This document shows positions 28,081 through 36,514 of a DNA stretch of 64,000 nt, piece by piece (position 1 is the stretch's first letter; every line of letters begins with the position of its first letter). Source of the stretch: ZC4RG17 sp036380875 (GTDB lineage Bacteria > Actinomycetota > Acidimicrobiia > Spongiisociales > ZC4RG35); the NCBI GenBank assembly GCA_036380875.1, contig DASVDX010000071.1:1-64000 (forward strand), written 5' to 3'. The notes under the pieces were generated by a model. It had not been told where the DNA came from and ran no database searches. It saw only the letters and a program-made list of their open reading frames with translations. The translations under genes and the position numbers were made by a program.

Positions 28081-28150
28081 TTGGGCCGATGCCATCGACC
28101 AGCATGACCGCCGATGCCTACACGCGAGCGCCGCTTTGCCTTCTGAGACC

Positions 28151-28915
28151 ATGACTTATCACGTTTCCACTGCGGTCTTCGAAGGCCCCCTCGACCTGCT
28201 GCTCCAGTTGATCACGCGCCACCAGGTGGACGTCACCGCGGTGCGGTTGTCCGACATCGTCTCCGAGTATCTGGCGTACCTCGAGGAGATGCGCCGTCTC
28301 GACCTGGACGTGACCTCCGAGTTCCTGCTCATCGCCGCCACCCTCATCCAGCTCAAGGCACATGCCCTGCTCCCCGCCGACGCCGAACTCGACCTCGACG
28401 AGGAACTGGCGCTCATGGAGGAGCGGGACCGCCTCCTGGCCCGCCTCCTCACCTGTGTCACGTTCAAGGACGTGGCGGTGGTGATTCGCCACCGGATGCA
28501 GGAGGCGAATCGGTTCGTCCCCCGGATCAGCGGCATCGACCAGGACATCGCCGTACCGGCGCCGGAGGTGGTGATCCCCACCGACGCCGTGGGGTTGGCG
28601 CGGATCGCGGCGTCCATCCTCGCCGCTCCCAAGGACGAACCCGACCTCGACCACCTCGACTTCGACCTGCCCTCCGTGCAGGCGGCCATCGACGAGCTGC
28701 GCGTCCGCATCAGCGAAGAGGTGACTGCTGGCTTCGACTCCCTCGTCGCTCACTGTCGCCGACCGGTGGAGGTGGCCGCCTACTTCCTCGCTCTCCTCGA
28801 ATTGGCCCGGTGGGGATTCGTCGAGGTGAGCCAGGAAGACTGGATGTCCGAGATCGTGGTGCGCCACACCGGCCGAGGTGCGGACGATCTGACCTCCGAA
28901 TGGGCGGCCCCATGA
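28151..28915 (+). CDS. scpA: Segregation and condensation protein A
   Basis: Kleisin subunit of the SMC-ScpAB condensin. 254 aa from the ATG at 28151. FEGPLDLLLQLITRHQVDV is the kleisin N-terminal motif; DVTSEFLLIAATLIQLKAHALLP follows; the C-terminal winged helix has VEVAAYFLALLELARWGFVEVSQ. It overlaps scpB by ATGA. No parA precedes it, unlike the mycobacterial locus. Confidence 0.94.
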   Translation: MTYHVSTAVFEGPLDLLLQLITRHQVDVTAVRLSDIVSEYLAYLEEMRRLDLDVTSEFLLIAATLIQLKAHALLPADAELDLDEELALMEERDRLLARLLTCVTFKDVAVVIRHRMQEANRFVPRISGIDQDIAVPAPEVVIPTDAVGLARIAASILAAPKDEPDLDHLDFDLPSVQAAIDELRVRISEEVTAGFDSLVAHCRRPVEVAAYFLALLELARWGFVEVSQEDWMSEIVVRHTGRGADDLTSEWAAP

Positions 28916-29481
28916 GTCCTCTCGCCGCTCTCGAGGCGATCCTGTTCGTCACCGAAGCTCCAGTTCCCGTCAGCGAACTGGCAGAGGTGCTCGAGGTGAC
29001 GCCGGACGAGGTCGAGCGCTTGATCGAAGAGTTGAACGCCAACCTCGAGGCTCGCGATTCGGGCCTGGTGGCCCGGTCGACCGCCGGGGGATGGCGCCTG
29101 TACTCGCGTCCCGAGGCCTATCCCTACCTGGAGCGTTTCTCGTCCTCGGCGACGGCCCGCCGCCTCTCGACGGCGGCCTTGGAGGTTCTGGCCGTGGTCG
29201 CCTACAGACAGCCGGTGTCGCGGGCGCAGATCGCCGAGATCCGCGGCGTCGACTCAGACTCGGCGGTGCGGAGCCTGCTTCGGCTGGGGCTCATCGAAGA
29301 GGCCGGCCGCCTGTCCCTACCCGGCAACCCCGCCGTGTACCGGACGACGCCGCTGTTCCTCGAGAAGCTGGGGATCGGCTCACTGGCCGAACTGCCGCCG
29401 CTGGCCGATCACGTCCCGCCCGCCGAAGTGGTGGGCGCGCTGGAGGAGACGTTCCGGCCGGGGGTGGCCGAGGGCGCGTGA
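28912..29481 (+). CDS. scpB: Segregation and condensation protein B
   Basis: Winged-helix dimer that binds ScpA in the SMC complex. 189 aa: AALEAILFVTEAPVPVSELAEVL, then ALEVLAVVAYRQPVSRAQIAEIRGVDSDSAVRSLL, GLIEEAGR and YRTTPLFLEKLGIGSLAELPPL. ATGA overlap with scpA and 6 nt to the pseudouridine synthase gene, the usual scpA-scpB-rluB order. Confidence 0.95.
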   Translation: MSPLAALEAILFVTEAPVPVSELAEVLEVTPDEVERLIEELNANLEARDSGLVARSTAGGWRLYSRPEAYPYLERFSSSATARRLSTAALEVLAVVAYRQPVSRAQIAEIRGVDSDSAVRSLLRLGLIEEAGRLSLPGNPAVYRTTPLFLEKLGIGSLAELPPLADHVPPAEVVGALEETFRPGVAEGA

Positions 29482-29487
29482 GCGCCG

Positions 29488-30207
29488 ATGGCCGAGAAAC
29501 CGAAGCTGCAGAAGGCGATCGCGCAGAGCGGGCTCATGTCCCGGCGCGCTGCCGAGGAGCTGATCGCCCAGGGACGGGTCACGATCGACGGCCGACGGGC
29601 CCGTATCGGCGAGCGGGTCGATCCCGCGACGGAGCAGGTGGCCATCGACGGGAAGCCGATTCCGATTCGACCCGATCTGGTCACGTACCTCCTCTACAAG
29701 CCGGTCGGGGTCATTTCGACCGCGGACGATCCCCAGGGGAGGCGCACCGTCGTGGATCTGGTCCCGGCCGAGCCGCGCGTGTACCCGGTGGGTCGCCTGG
29801 ACGCCGACTCGGAGGGGCTGATCCTCCTCACCAACGACGGTCACCTGGCCAACCTGGTGACACATCCTCGCTATGGGATCGAGAAGACCTATCTCGTCCT
29901 CGTCGAAGGCCGGCCCGGGAGATGGGTCGACCAGTTGGAGGAGGGCCTCGAACTCGACGACGGCCCAGCAGCCGCCCGGCGAGCCCGGGTCGTCGACACA
30001 CTCAAAGGCCAGACGATGCTCGAGATCGTGATGGGCGAGGGCCGCAAACGCGAGATCCGACGCATGTGCGCCGCTCTCGGCCACGACGTGGTCCGGCTCG
30101 TTCGCACGGCGATCGGCCCGATCTCCGATCGCCGGCTCAAGCCCGGCACGTGGCGGCGGCTCGAGCCGGACGAGGTGGCGGCCTTGTATGCCGCCGGCTC
30201 GGTTTGA
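29488..30207 (+). CDS. rluB: rRNA large-subunit pseudouridine synthase B (RluB-like)
   Basis: Isomerises uridine to pseudouridine in 23S rRNA. 239 aa: N-terminal S4 domain (KLQKAIAQSGLMSRRAAEELIAQGRVTIDG), the catalytic motif YPVGRLDADSEGLILLTNDG with the essential Asp, then THPRYGIEKTYLV and GRKREIRRMCAALGHDVVRLVR. The 3' end runs into the aroA promoter. Confidence 0.94.
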   Translation: MAEKPKLQKAIAQSGLMSRRAAEELIAQGRVTIDGRRARIGERVDPATEQVAIDGKPIPIRPDLVTYLLYKPVGVISTADDPQGRRTVVDLVPAEPRVYPVGRLDADSEGLILLTNDGHLANLVTHPRYGIEKTYLVLVEGRPGRWVDQLEEGLELDDGPAAARRARVVDTLKGQTMLEIVMGEGRKREIRRMCAALGHDVVRLVRTAIGPISDRRLKPGTWRRLEPDEVAALYAAGSV

Positions 30208-30225
30208 GACGTCCGAAAAGGCAGG

Positions 30226-30231
30226 TAGCTT
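30226..30231 (+). promoter_or_regulatory. -10 hexamer for leaderless aroA
   Basis: TAGCTT ends 7 nt before the GTG at 30239. Longer in-frame starts lie upstream of this box inside rluB and are less likely. Confidence 0.6.
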
Positions 30232-30238
30232 CCATTCT

Positions 30239-31495
30239 GTGCTCGCTGTAGAACCCCTCGGCAGACCGGTAGCCGCCCGCGTGGCGGTTCCGGGGTCGAA
30301 GTCCCTCACCAATCGGGCGTTGGTGGCGGCGGCTCTCGCCCGCACCGGAGTCAGCCGCCTCTACCGGCCGCTGGAGGCCGACGACACTGAGGCCATGCGG
30401 GAAGCGCTACGGGCGCTCGGCGTGCTCATCGACGACAACGACGACCCGTGGTTGGTGCTGGGGACCGGGGGAGAGCTCGAGGCGAACGACGTCCGCATCG
30501 ACGTGCGAGCGTCGGGCACGACAGCGCGCTTCATCACCGCGGTGGCCGCGCTGGCGAAAGGGAGGGTGGTGGTGGACGGAGTCCCGCGCATGCGGGAGCG
30601 CCCGATCGGTCCTCTCGTGGAAGCGATCCGGTCCCTCGGGGGCGAAGCCTCGGACAGCGGCGGTTTCCCGCCTGTCGAGGTGAACGGCTCGGGGGTGCTC
30701 AGAGGGGGCGAGATCTTCGTCGACTCGTCCCAGTCGTCGCAGTTCGCCTCGGCCCTGTTGCTCGTGGCCCCGCTGGCCGAATCTCAGACCACGATCGACA
30801 TCGGCGAGAACCCCGTCTCGCGGCCCTACCTGGACGGCACCGTGGAGATCATGCGGCGGTTCGGCGCAGAGGTGGAGGTGGACGGGAACCGGTTCGTGGT
30901 GCAGCCGACGGGCTACGAGAAAGCTCACGTCGACATCGAGCCCGACGCCTCTGCTGCCGTGTATCCGGCGGTGGCAGCGGCGATAACCGGGGGAGTGGTC
31001 GAGATCCCGGGTATTCCGGCATCGTCGACGCAGCCCGACCTCGCCGTCCTGGACGTCTTGGGCGTGATGGGGGCCAAGGTGATCCGGCGAGACGACATGG
31101 TCCGGATCGAGGGACCGAATGGGGCTCTCGCCGCGGTAGACATCGACATGTCGACCGCTCCCGATGGGGCCATGGCCGTGGCGGTGGCGGCCCTGTTTGC
31201 CGACGGACCCTCGCGCATCCACGGGCTGTCGACGCTCCGCCTGAAGGAGACGGACCGCCTGGCGGCCCTGGAGACGGAACTGCGCCGGCTGGGGGCCCGG
31301 GCGGAGGTGCAGGGCGACACGCTCGTGGTCACCCCCGGGGACCTCCACGGGGCAGAGATCGCCACCTACGGCGACCATCGGATGGCGATGGCGTTCGCCC
31401 TCGTCGGTTTGGTCGTCGACGGGGTGAGCATCTCCGACCCCGGCGTCGTGCAGAAGACCTGGCCGGAATACTTCCAGATGCTGGAGGGGCTGTGA
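30239..31495 (+). CDS. aroA: 3-phosphoshikimate 1-carboxyvinyltransferase (EPSP synthase)
   Basis: Shikimate-pathway enzyme joining shikimate-3-phosphate and phosphoenolpyruvate. 418 aa from the GTG at 30239. PGSKSLTNRALVAAAL carries the conserved Lys, VRASGTTARFITAVAAL is the PEP-binding glycine loop, then VDSSQSSQFASALL, ALRxL repeats, RLKETDRLAALETELRRLG and TYGDHRMAMAFAL. The mycobacterial block has cmk directly after rluB; here aroA is inserted. It overlaps cmk by 4 nt (GTGA). Confidence 0.95.
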   Translation: MLAVEPLGRPVAARVAVPGSKSLTNRALVAAALARTGVSRLYRPLEADDTEAMREALRALGVLIDDNDDPWLVLGTGGELEANDVRIDVRASGTTARFITAVAALAKGRVVVDGVPRMRERPIGPLVEAIRSLGGEASDSGGFPPVEVNGSGVLRGGEIFVDSSQSSQFASALLLVAPLAESQTTIDIGENPVSRPYLDGTVEIMRRFGAEVEVDGNRFVVQPTGYEKAHVDIEPDASAAVYPAVAAAITGGVVEIPGIPASSTQPDLAVLDVLGVMGAKVIRRDDMVRIEGPNGALAAVDIDMSTAPDGAMAVAVAALFADGPSRIHGLSTLRLKETDRLAALETELRRLGARAEVQGDTLVVTPGDLHGAEIATYGDHRMAMAFALVGLVVDGVSISDPGVVQKTWPEYFQMLEGL

Positions 31496-32124
31496 GCCTG
31501 ATCGTGGCAGTGGACGGGCCGGGGGGTGCCGGCAAATCGACCGTCAGCCGTCTGCTGGCGCAGCGACTCGGGTCGGCCCACCTCGATACCGGTGCCTTCT
31601 ACCGGGCGGCGACGTTGGCGGTGCTCGAAGCAGGTGTCGACCCGGAGGACGAGGGGGCCGTGGTGAGCGTCATCGACGGCCGCGTCATCGACCAGGTCGA
31701 GGGAAGGACGCTGCTCGATGGTCGCGATGTGTCGAAGGAGATCCGCTCCGACGAAGTCACGGGTGCGGTGTCGGTGGTGTCGGCCCATCCCGAGGTGCGC
31801 AAGCGTCTAGTGGAGGCACAGCGGCGCTGGGTGGAGCGAGCGGGCAACCGGGCAGTGGTGGAGGGACGCGACATCGGCACAGTGGTGTTCCCCAATGCCG
31901 ACCTCAAGGTGTTCCTGGACGCCGATCCGGCGGTGCGGGCCGCCCGGCGCTCGGGCGAGATCGGCTCGGCGGTGGGGGACGTGAAGGCGGCTCTCGACCG
32001 GCGCGATCGCCTCGACTCCACCCGGGCGACCTCACCGCTCCGCCCGGCTGACGACGCCATCGTCATCGACACGACCCACCTCACGATCGACCAGGTCGTG
32101 GACCGCATATCGAGTTTCTTGTGA
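31492..32124 (+). CDS. cmk: Cytidylate kinase
   Basis: Phosphorylates CMP/dCMP with ATP. 210 aa, GTG start overlapping aroA. P-loop AVDGPGGAGKSTVSRLLAQRLG, HLDTGAFYRAATL, VEGRDIGTVVFPNADLKVFLDADP and a lid arginine cluster RAARRS, with DRRDRLDSTRATSPL near the end. It follows AroA as in many bacteria and precedes ispH and der. Confidence 0.95.
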   Translation: MSLIVAVDGPGGAGKSTVSRLLAQRLGSAHLDTGAFYRAATLAVLEAGVDPEDEGAVVSVIDGRVIDQVEGRTLLDGRDVSKEIRSDEVTGAVSVVSAHPEVRKRLVEAQRRWVERAGNRAVVEGRDIGTVVFPNADLKVFLDADPAVRAARRSGEIGSAVGDVKAALDRRDRLDSTRATSPLRPADDAIVIDTTHLTIDQVVDRISSFL

Positions 32125-32204
32125 CTGGAACGGGGCGGAAAAACACCCCCGGGTGACGCATAGAACGGGTCGCGCGGCCTTTCCCGGTTCGGGGGTCCGG
32201 TCCC

Positions 32205-32210
32205 TACCAT
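32205..32210 (+). promoter_or_regulatory. -10 hexamer deciding the ispH start
   Basis: TACCAT ends 7 nt before the ATG at 32218. Its last two bases are part of the earlier in-frame ATG at 32209, which therefore cannot be on the transcript. Confidence 0.65.
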
Positions 32211-32217
32211 GACCTCG

Positions 32218-33264
32218 ATGGTCCAACGCGTGCTCCTGGCCGAACCCCGCGGCTTCTGTGCCGGCGTGGAGATGGCGATCAAGGCTCTCACCTGGATGGT
32301 GAGGATCTTCGAGCCGCCCGTCTACTGCTATCACGAGATCGTCCACAACGAGTGGGTCGTCAAAGCATTCGAGCGGGTCGGGGTCGTCTTCGTGGACGAC
32401 ATCTCCCAGGTGCCCGAAGGCGCCCCCGTGATGCTGTCAGCCCACGGGTCGGCTCCCGAGGTCGTGGCCGGCGCCGAGGAGCGCGCCGGGGTGGTGATCG
32501 ACGCGGTCTGTCCGCTGGTCACGAAGGTCCACCATGAGGTCAAGCGAATGGCCTCGAAAGGCTACGACATCATCTACGTCGGCCACCAGGGCCACGACGA
32601 GGCCGTTGGCACCGTTGCCGAGGCGCCCGAGGCCATCACCCTGGTGGAGCCGGAATGGGGCCTCGACGGCTTCCGTCCTTCCGACCCGGACCGGGTCGCC
32701 CTCGTAGCCCAGACCACCCTGGGAATGCACGAGTGGGCTTCGGTGCTGGAGGAAGCCCAGCGACGCTTTCCGAGTCTCCAGACAGCCCGCCGCTCCGACC
32801 TCTGCTACGCCACCACCAACCGTCAGGAGGCGGTGGCGCAACTCGCCAGCCAGTGCGACGTCATCCTCGTCGTCGGCTCCGAGAACTCGTCCAATACCCA
32901 GGCCCTAGTCCGCTACTCACGGGAGCACGGGACGCCCGCTCACCGGATCGACTCGGCGGCCGACATCGACCCGGCCTGGCTCGAAGGCGCCGAGGTAGTC
33001 GGGCTCACCGCCGGTGCTTCAGCCCCCGACTATCTCGTCCAGGATGTCATCGACCGGATCGATCCGGCACAAGGCTTCGAGTTGTGGCGGGTGACCGAAG
33101 AAGGCGAGTACTTCCCCCTGCCCCCGCAGCTGCGGAGCTTCGTCACGACGCTCGGGGCGCTGGTCGAGGCGGGGGTGACCGCCCGTCCGCCAGCCGAGCC
33201 CGGCTGGCTCGATCGCGACCGGGAGTGGACGGCGACGGAAGCCCTGGCTTCGATCGCCACCTGA
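32218..33264 (+). CDS. ispH: 4-hydroxy-3-methylbut-2-enyl diphosphate reductase
   Basis: Last enzyme of the MEP isoprenoid pathway; a 4Fe-4S protein with three Cys ligands. 348 aa from the ATG at 32218. Cys14 in EPRGFCAGVEMA, the second in VIDAVCPLVTKVH and the third in RRSDLCYATTNRQ; substrate His residues lie in YHEIVHN and LSAHGSAPE. It shows the organism makes isoprenoids by the MEP route. It stands between cmk and der, unlike in mycobacteria. Confidence 0.95.
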   Translation: MVQRVLLAEPRGFCAGVEMAIKALTWMVRIFEPPVYCYHEIVHNEWVVKAFERVGVVFVDDISQVPEGAPVMLSAHGSAPEVVAGAEERAGVVIDAVCPLVTKVHHEVKRMASKGYDIIYVGHQGHDEAVGTVAEAPEAITLVEPEWGLDGFRPSDPDRVALVAQTTLGMHEWASVLEEAQRRFPSLQTARRSDLCYATTNRQEAVAQLASQCDVILVVGSENSSNTQALVRYSREHGTPAHRIDSAADIDPAWLEGAEVVGLTAGASAPDYLVQDVIDRIDPAQGFELWRVTEEGEYFPLPPQLRSFVTTLGALVEAGVTARPPAEPGWLDRDREWTATEALASIAT

Positions 33265-33269
33265 CGGTC

Positions 33270-33275
33270 TAGCGT
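33270..33275 (+). promoter_or_regulatory. -10 hexamer for der
   Basis: TAGCGT ends 7 nt before the ATG at 33283; the in-frame GTG at 33280 is only 4 nt away. The ATG is preferred. Confidence 0.5.
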
Positions 33276-33282
33276 TCTGGTG

Positions 33283-34620
33283 ATGGAATCCGTCGTGCCC
33301 GCCGGGCGCCTGCCGATCGTCGCCGTCGTGGGCCGCCCCAACGTCGGCAAGTCGACGCTGGTCAACCGAATAGTCGGAAAGCGCCTCGCCGTCGTCGAAG
33401 AACAGGCGGGTGTCACCCGCGACCGCCGGCAGTTCGACGCCGACTGGGCAGGTCGCCCTTTCATCCTGGTCGACACCGGCGGGTGGGAGGTGAACCCCAA
33501 GGACACCATCGAAGACGCCATCCGTCAGCAGGTGGAGGCGGCGCTGGCGTCTGCCGACGTGGTGATCCTCGTCGTCGACGCCACCACACCCACCGTCGAG
33601 GAAGATCGGGAGGTGGTGGAGATGCTCCGCCGCTCGGGCCTACCGGTCGTGCTGGCTGCCAACAAGGTGGACTCGGCCGCCCAGGAACCGGAGGTGGCCG
33701 AGTTGTGGGGTCTGGGGTTGGGTGAACCGATGCCGGTTTCCGCCTTCCACGGGCGAGGTGTGGGTGAGTTGCTGGACCGTGTGGTCGCTCATTTCCCCGA
33801 GCAGATCGAAGAGTCGGAGAGGTCCGAGATACCCCGGCTGGCGATCGTGGGACGACCCAACGTCGGCAAATCCACGCTCCTCAATCGTCTGGTAGGGGAG
33901 GAGCGGGTGATCGTCTCCGACATACCCGGCACGACCCGGGACCCGGTCGACGTGGAGGTCGAGATCGACGGCAAACCCTACGTCCTCGTCGACACGGCGG
34001 GCATCCGGCGCAAGCCCCAGATCACCGAAGATGCCGACTTCTACGCCGTGCTGCGTGCCCGCGAAGCCCTGGCGGAGGCGGACGTGGCGTTGCTCATGAT
34101 CGACGCCGCGGAAGGAGTCACCCGCCAGGACCAGCGCATCGCCGACGAGGTGATCCAGGCCGGCACCTCGGTGGTGGTCCTCGTCAACAAATGGGACGCG
34201 GTCGATCCGGACGACCGGCGACTCCTGGAACGCGACATCGCCCAACGGCTGGGCTTCCTCGAATGGGCGCCGATGCTCCGCATCTCTGCGTTGACCGGAG
34301 CGAGGGTGCGGCGGCTCGGCGAGGCCGTCGAGACGGTGCTCGAGTCCCGCTACCGGCGTGTCTCCACGGGGGTCCTCAACCGCCTCGTGCGCACCTGGGT
34401 GGCGGCCCACCCCCCTCCGGTGCGGAAGGGTCGCCGACCCAAGATCCATTACGCGGTGCAGGCGGCGGTGGCGCCGCCCACCGTTGTGCTGTTCGTCTCA
34501 GGCGGCGAATTGGGGGATGATTACCTGCGATTCATCGAGAACCGCTTGCGCGAGGTCGAAGACTTCACGGGCACGCCGATCCGGGTGGTGCCTCGCTTGA
34601 GGAGCCGTCGTGACGACTGA
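33283..34620 (+). CDS. der: Double-Era-like ribosome-biogenesis GTPase Der
   Basis: Tandem GTPase needed for 50S assembly. 445 aa with two G domains, each with GRPNVGKST (about residues 17 and 190), DTGGW or DTAGI switch II, and NKVD or NKWD. The first domain has EEQAGVTRDRRQ, the second SDIPGTTRDPVD. A C-terminal KH-like domain follows. It overlaps the next small gene by 11 nt. Confidence 0.96.
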   Translation: MESVVPAGRLPIVAVVGRPNVGKSTLVNRIVGKRLAVVEEQAGVTRDRRQFDADWAGRPFILVDTGGWEVNPKDTIEDAIRQQVEAALASADVVILVVDATTPTVEEDREVVEMLRRSGLPVVLAANKVDSAAQEPEVAELWGLGLGEPMPVSAFHGRGVGELLDRVVAHFPEQIEESERSEIPRLAIVGRPNVGKSTLLNRLVGEERVIVSDIPGTTRDPVDVEVEIDGKPYVLVDTAGIRRKPQITEDADFYAVLRAREALAEADVALLMIDAAEGVTRQDQRIADEVIQAGTSVVVLVNKWDAVDPDDRRLLERDIAQRLGFLEWAPMLRISALTGARVRRLGEAVETVLESRYRRVSTGVLNRLVRTWVAAHPPPVRKGRRPKIHYAVQAAVAPPTVVLFVSGGELGDDYLRFIENRLREVEDFTGTPIRVVPRLRSRRDD

Positions 34621-34771
34621 ACCGCCCCAACCAGAGCGCGAAGCTCGGGATCCCGACGACGAGATCCCGCCGGCGCCTTGGAGCTTCAAGATCATGGTGG
34701 CGTTGGCCGTGCTCTACCTGGCCTGGCGGCTCGTGCAGGGCGTTGCTTGGGTGATCGACAAGGTCTTCTGA
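34610..34771 (+). CDS. Small single-pass membrane protein (53 aa)
   Basis: GTG start inside the der end, with AGGAG at 34599-34603 six nt upstream. The first 24 residues are hydrophilic and Pro/Glu-rich (MTTEPPQPEREARDPDDEIPP). One membrane segment follows (about residues 26-49, FKIMVALAVLYLAWRLVQGVAWVI), then a short KVF tail. The shape suggests a cytoplasmic N-terminus. Function unknown; translational coupling to der is likely. It converges on the next gene with a 3-nt gap. Confidence 0.65.
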   Translation: MTTEPPQPEREARDPDDEIPPAPWSFKIMVALAVLYLAWRLVQGVAWVIDKVF

Positions 34772-34774
34772 CGT

Positions 34775-36220
34775 TCACGGCCGGTCGATCATCTGGTCGA
34801 CGGGGGCGAAGTCGTCGGTGAGAGGCCGGGCACCGTCGACGAACGGATCCAGAGCCGTGTTGGCGATCCCGATCTCGACTCCGCCTCGGGCGCGAATGGC
34901 GGCTTCGATCTCTTCCGTCGGAATCGGCGAGGCGGAAGCGACCAGAACGAAGTTGCCTCCCGCCTGCGCAGCCAGATAGGTGGGCGGGGCGAATACCGCT
35001 ACATGGGGGAAGACCGTCTGCAGGGTGGCGACCTCGGATCGGACGAAGTCGAGGTCTCCGTAGTCGATCACGTTCATCACGTAGGTGCCTCCCGGCGCCA
35101 GGTGAGCGGCGACGTGCTCGACGAACTCCACCGTCGTCAGGTGCCAGGGCACCGAGAGCCCGCTGAAGGCGTCGCCGAAGACGAGGTCGGCGGTTCCCTC
35201 CTCCAGCGTCGGCAGCGATCGGCGGGCGTCGCCGACGATCACCTCGGCCTCCTCGGCCAGCCCGAGTTGCTCGTGCCCGATCTCCACGAGCTCGGCGTCG
35301 ATCTCCAAGGTGACGTGGCGTGATCCGGGCCGCGTGGCCTTCAGATACGAGTCGAAAGTGAAGCCGCCGCCTCCGATGGAGGTCGCCGTGAGCGGGCCTT
35401 CTGGAAGCATCACGTGGATCACGTCCGCCACCACCCGGGCGTAGCGGAACTCGAGGTGGGTGGGGTCGTCGAGGTCGACATAGCTGTTCGAGACCTGGTC
35501 GAGGATCAGGGTGCGGCCGCCAGGACGGTCCAGATCCAACTCGATGACGGCACAGCTGTAGGTGGTCTCGAAGTCACAGGGGCCGGGCAGCGCGAACATC
35601 CCTCCCACGAGGACGAGGCCGGCGGCGGTGGCGTTGAGGCCCACCCGTCCGAACTGTCCCCAAAGAACGATGCCGGCGACCACCAGGGCGGTGCCGACGG
35701 CGATCACGATCGGGCGGGTCGGAAAGGCGGCGATGAGGACGAAACCGGTGGCGAACGTCCCAAAGATGCCTCCGGCGGTGCCGACGGCTGAATAGGAGCC
35801 GACCACTGTGCCGGTCTGTTCCAGGGAGGCGAGCCGCAGCTTGACCACCACCGGCGGGACGGAGGACAGGATGGCGGCGGGCAGGAAGAACCCGACTGTC
35901 GTGAGCATCACGATGCTGAGCGGCCCGGCTGAGGAGATCGCCGGACCGACGATGTCGACGACGATCGGGGCGGCGAGGGCGCTGAGCCCGCCGCCGATCA
36001 GGATCGGCCCGAGGAGCTTGGCCGGATCCATACGGTCGGCGGCTCGCCCTCCGGCCCAAGCGCCGATGGCGATGCCGGCGAGAATGACGCCGATCACGCC
36101 GGTGACGACCTCGAGGCTCACCCCGAGGTAGGGGGCGAGGAGCCGTTGCGCCAGGATCTCGATCACCAGAACCGCTGCCGAAGTGAAGAACACGAGAAGA
36201 CGGGCAACGGCCTGGCTCAT
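34775..36220 (-). CDS. Membrane-anchored spermidine-synthase-like protein
   Basis: 481 aa. The N-terminal half (residues 1 to about 205) has seven or so hydrophobic segments, like the multi-TM extensions of some polyamine-synthase homologues. The C-terminal half is a spermidine-synthase/SAM-methyltransferase-like Rossmann domain: TATSIGGGGFTFDSYL in the nucleotide loop, LEIDAELVEIGHEQLG, EVIVGDARRSLPTL and LVFGDAFSGLSVPWHLTT. Aminopropyl transfer is only a family-level guess. A GATACT hexamer ends 7 nt before its ATG on this strand. Confidence 0.85.
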   Translation of the reverse strand: MSQAVARLLVFFTSAAVLVIEILAQRLLAPYLGVSLEVVTGVIGVILAGIAIGAWAGGRAADRMDPAKLLGPILIGGGLSALAAPIVVDIVGPAISSAGPLSIVMLTTVGFFLPAAILSSVPPVVVKLRLASLEQTGTVVGSYSAVGTAGGIFGTFATGFVLIAAFPTRPIVIAVGTALVVAGIVLWGQFGRVGLNATAAGLVLVGGMFALPGPCDFETTYSCAVIELDLDRPGGRTLILDQVSNSYVDLDDPTHLEFRYARVVADVIHVMLPEGPLTATSIGGGGFTFDSYLKATRPGSRHVTLEIDAELVEIGHEQLGLAEEAEVIVGDARRSLPTLEEGTADLVFGDAFSGLSVPWHLTTVEFVEHVAAHLAPGGTYVMNVIDYGDLDFVRSEVATLQTVFPHVAVFAPPTYLAAQAGGNFVLVASASPIPTEEIEAAIRARGGVEIGIANTALDPFVDGARPLTDDFAPVDQMIDRP

Positions 36221-36514
36221 GGAGGGAAGTATCACCGGGCGCGGCGGGAATCGCCATCTCGGAGACCGCGAAAACAATCCATGGATTCCAGTTGCTCACC
36301 ATTCCTGGAGCGTCTACTTTTTTGTACGGAGCCGATTCGTTCGGTTCCCGATACCGCCCTGGGGCCTTCGGGTCACGGGGCGGTTGTCGTTTCGGACCCC
36401 TTCCCCGCGTTTCGCAGATCTGACCCCGGGTAGGTCATCCACCCCGAGAGTCTGGAGGACGGGGTTGACACAGCCACCTGACGCCGAATCGCCGCGGACG
36501 CGGCGTGCTGAGGC
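36221..36514. other. Intergenic region between divergent genes
   Basis: 294 nt between the spermidine-synthase-like and DUF2254 genes. It holds the minus-strand -10 at its left end, a T6 run near 36317-36323 and a TTGACA at 36465-36470 without a convincing -10 at 17 nt. No ORF or RNA gene was supported. Confidence 0.5.
36228..36233 (-). promoter_or_regulatory. -10 hexamer for the spermidine-synthase-like gene
   Basis: Read on the minus strand, GATACT ends 7 nt before the ATG at 36220. Confidence 0.5.

Noticed and set aside
36465..36470. TTGACA as the -35 of a DUF2254 promoter
   Set aside because: No acceptable -10 at 16-18 nt; a chance match cannot be excluded.
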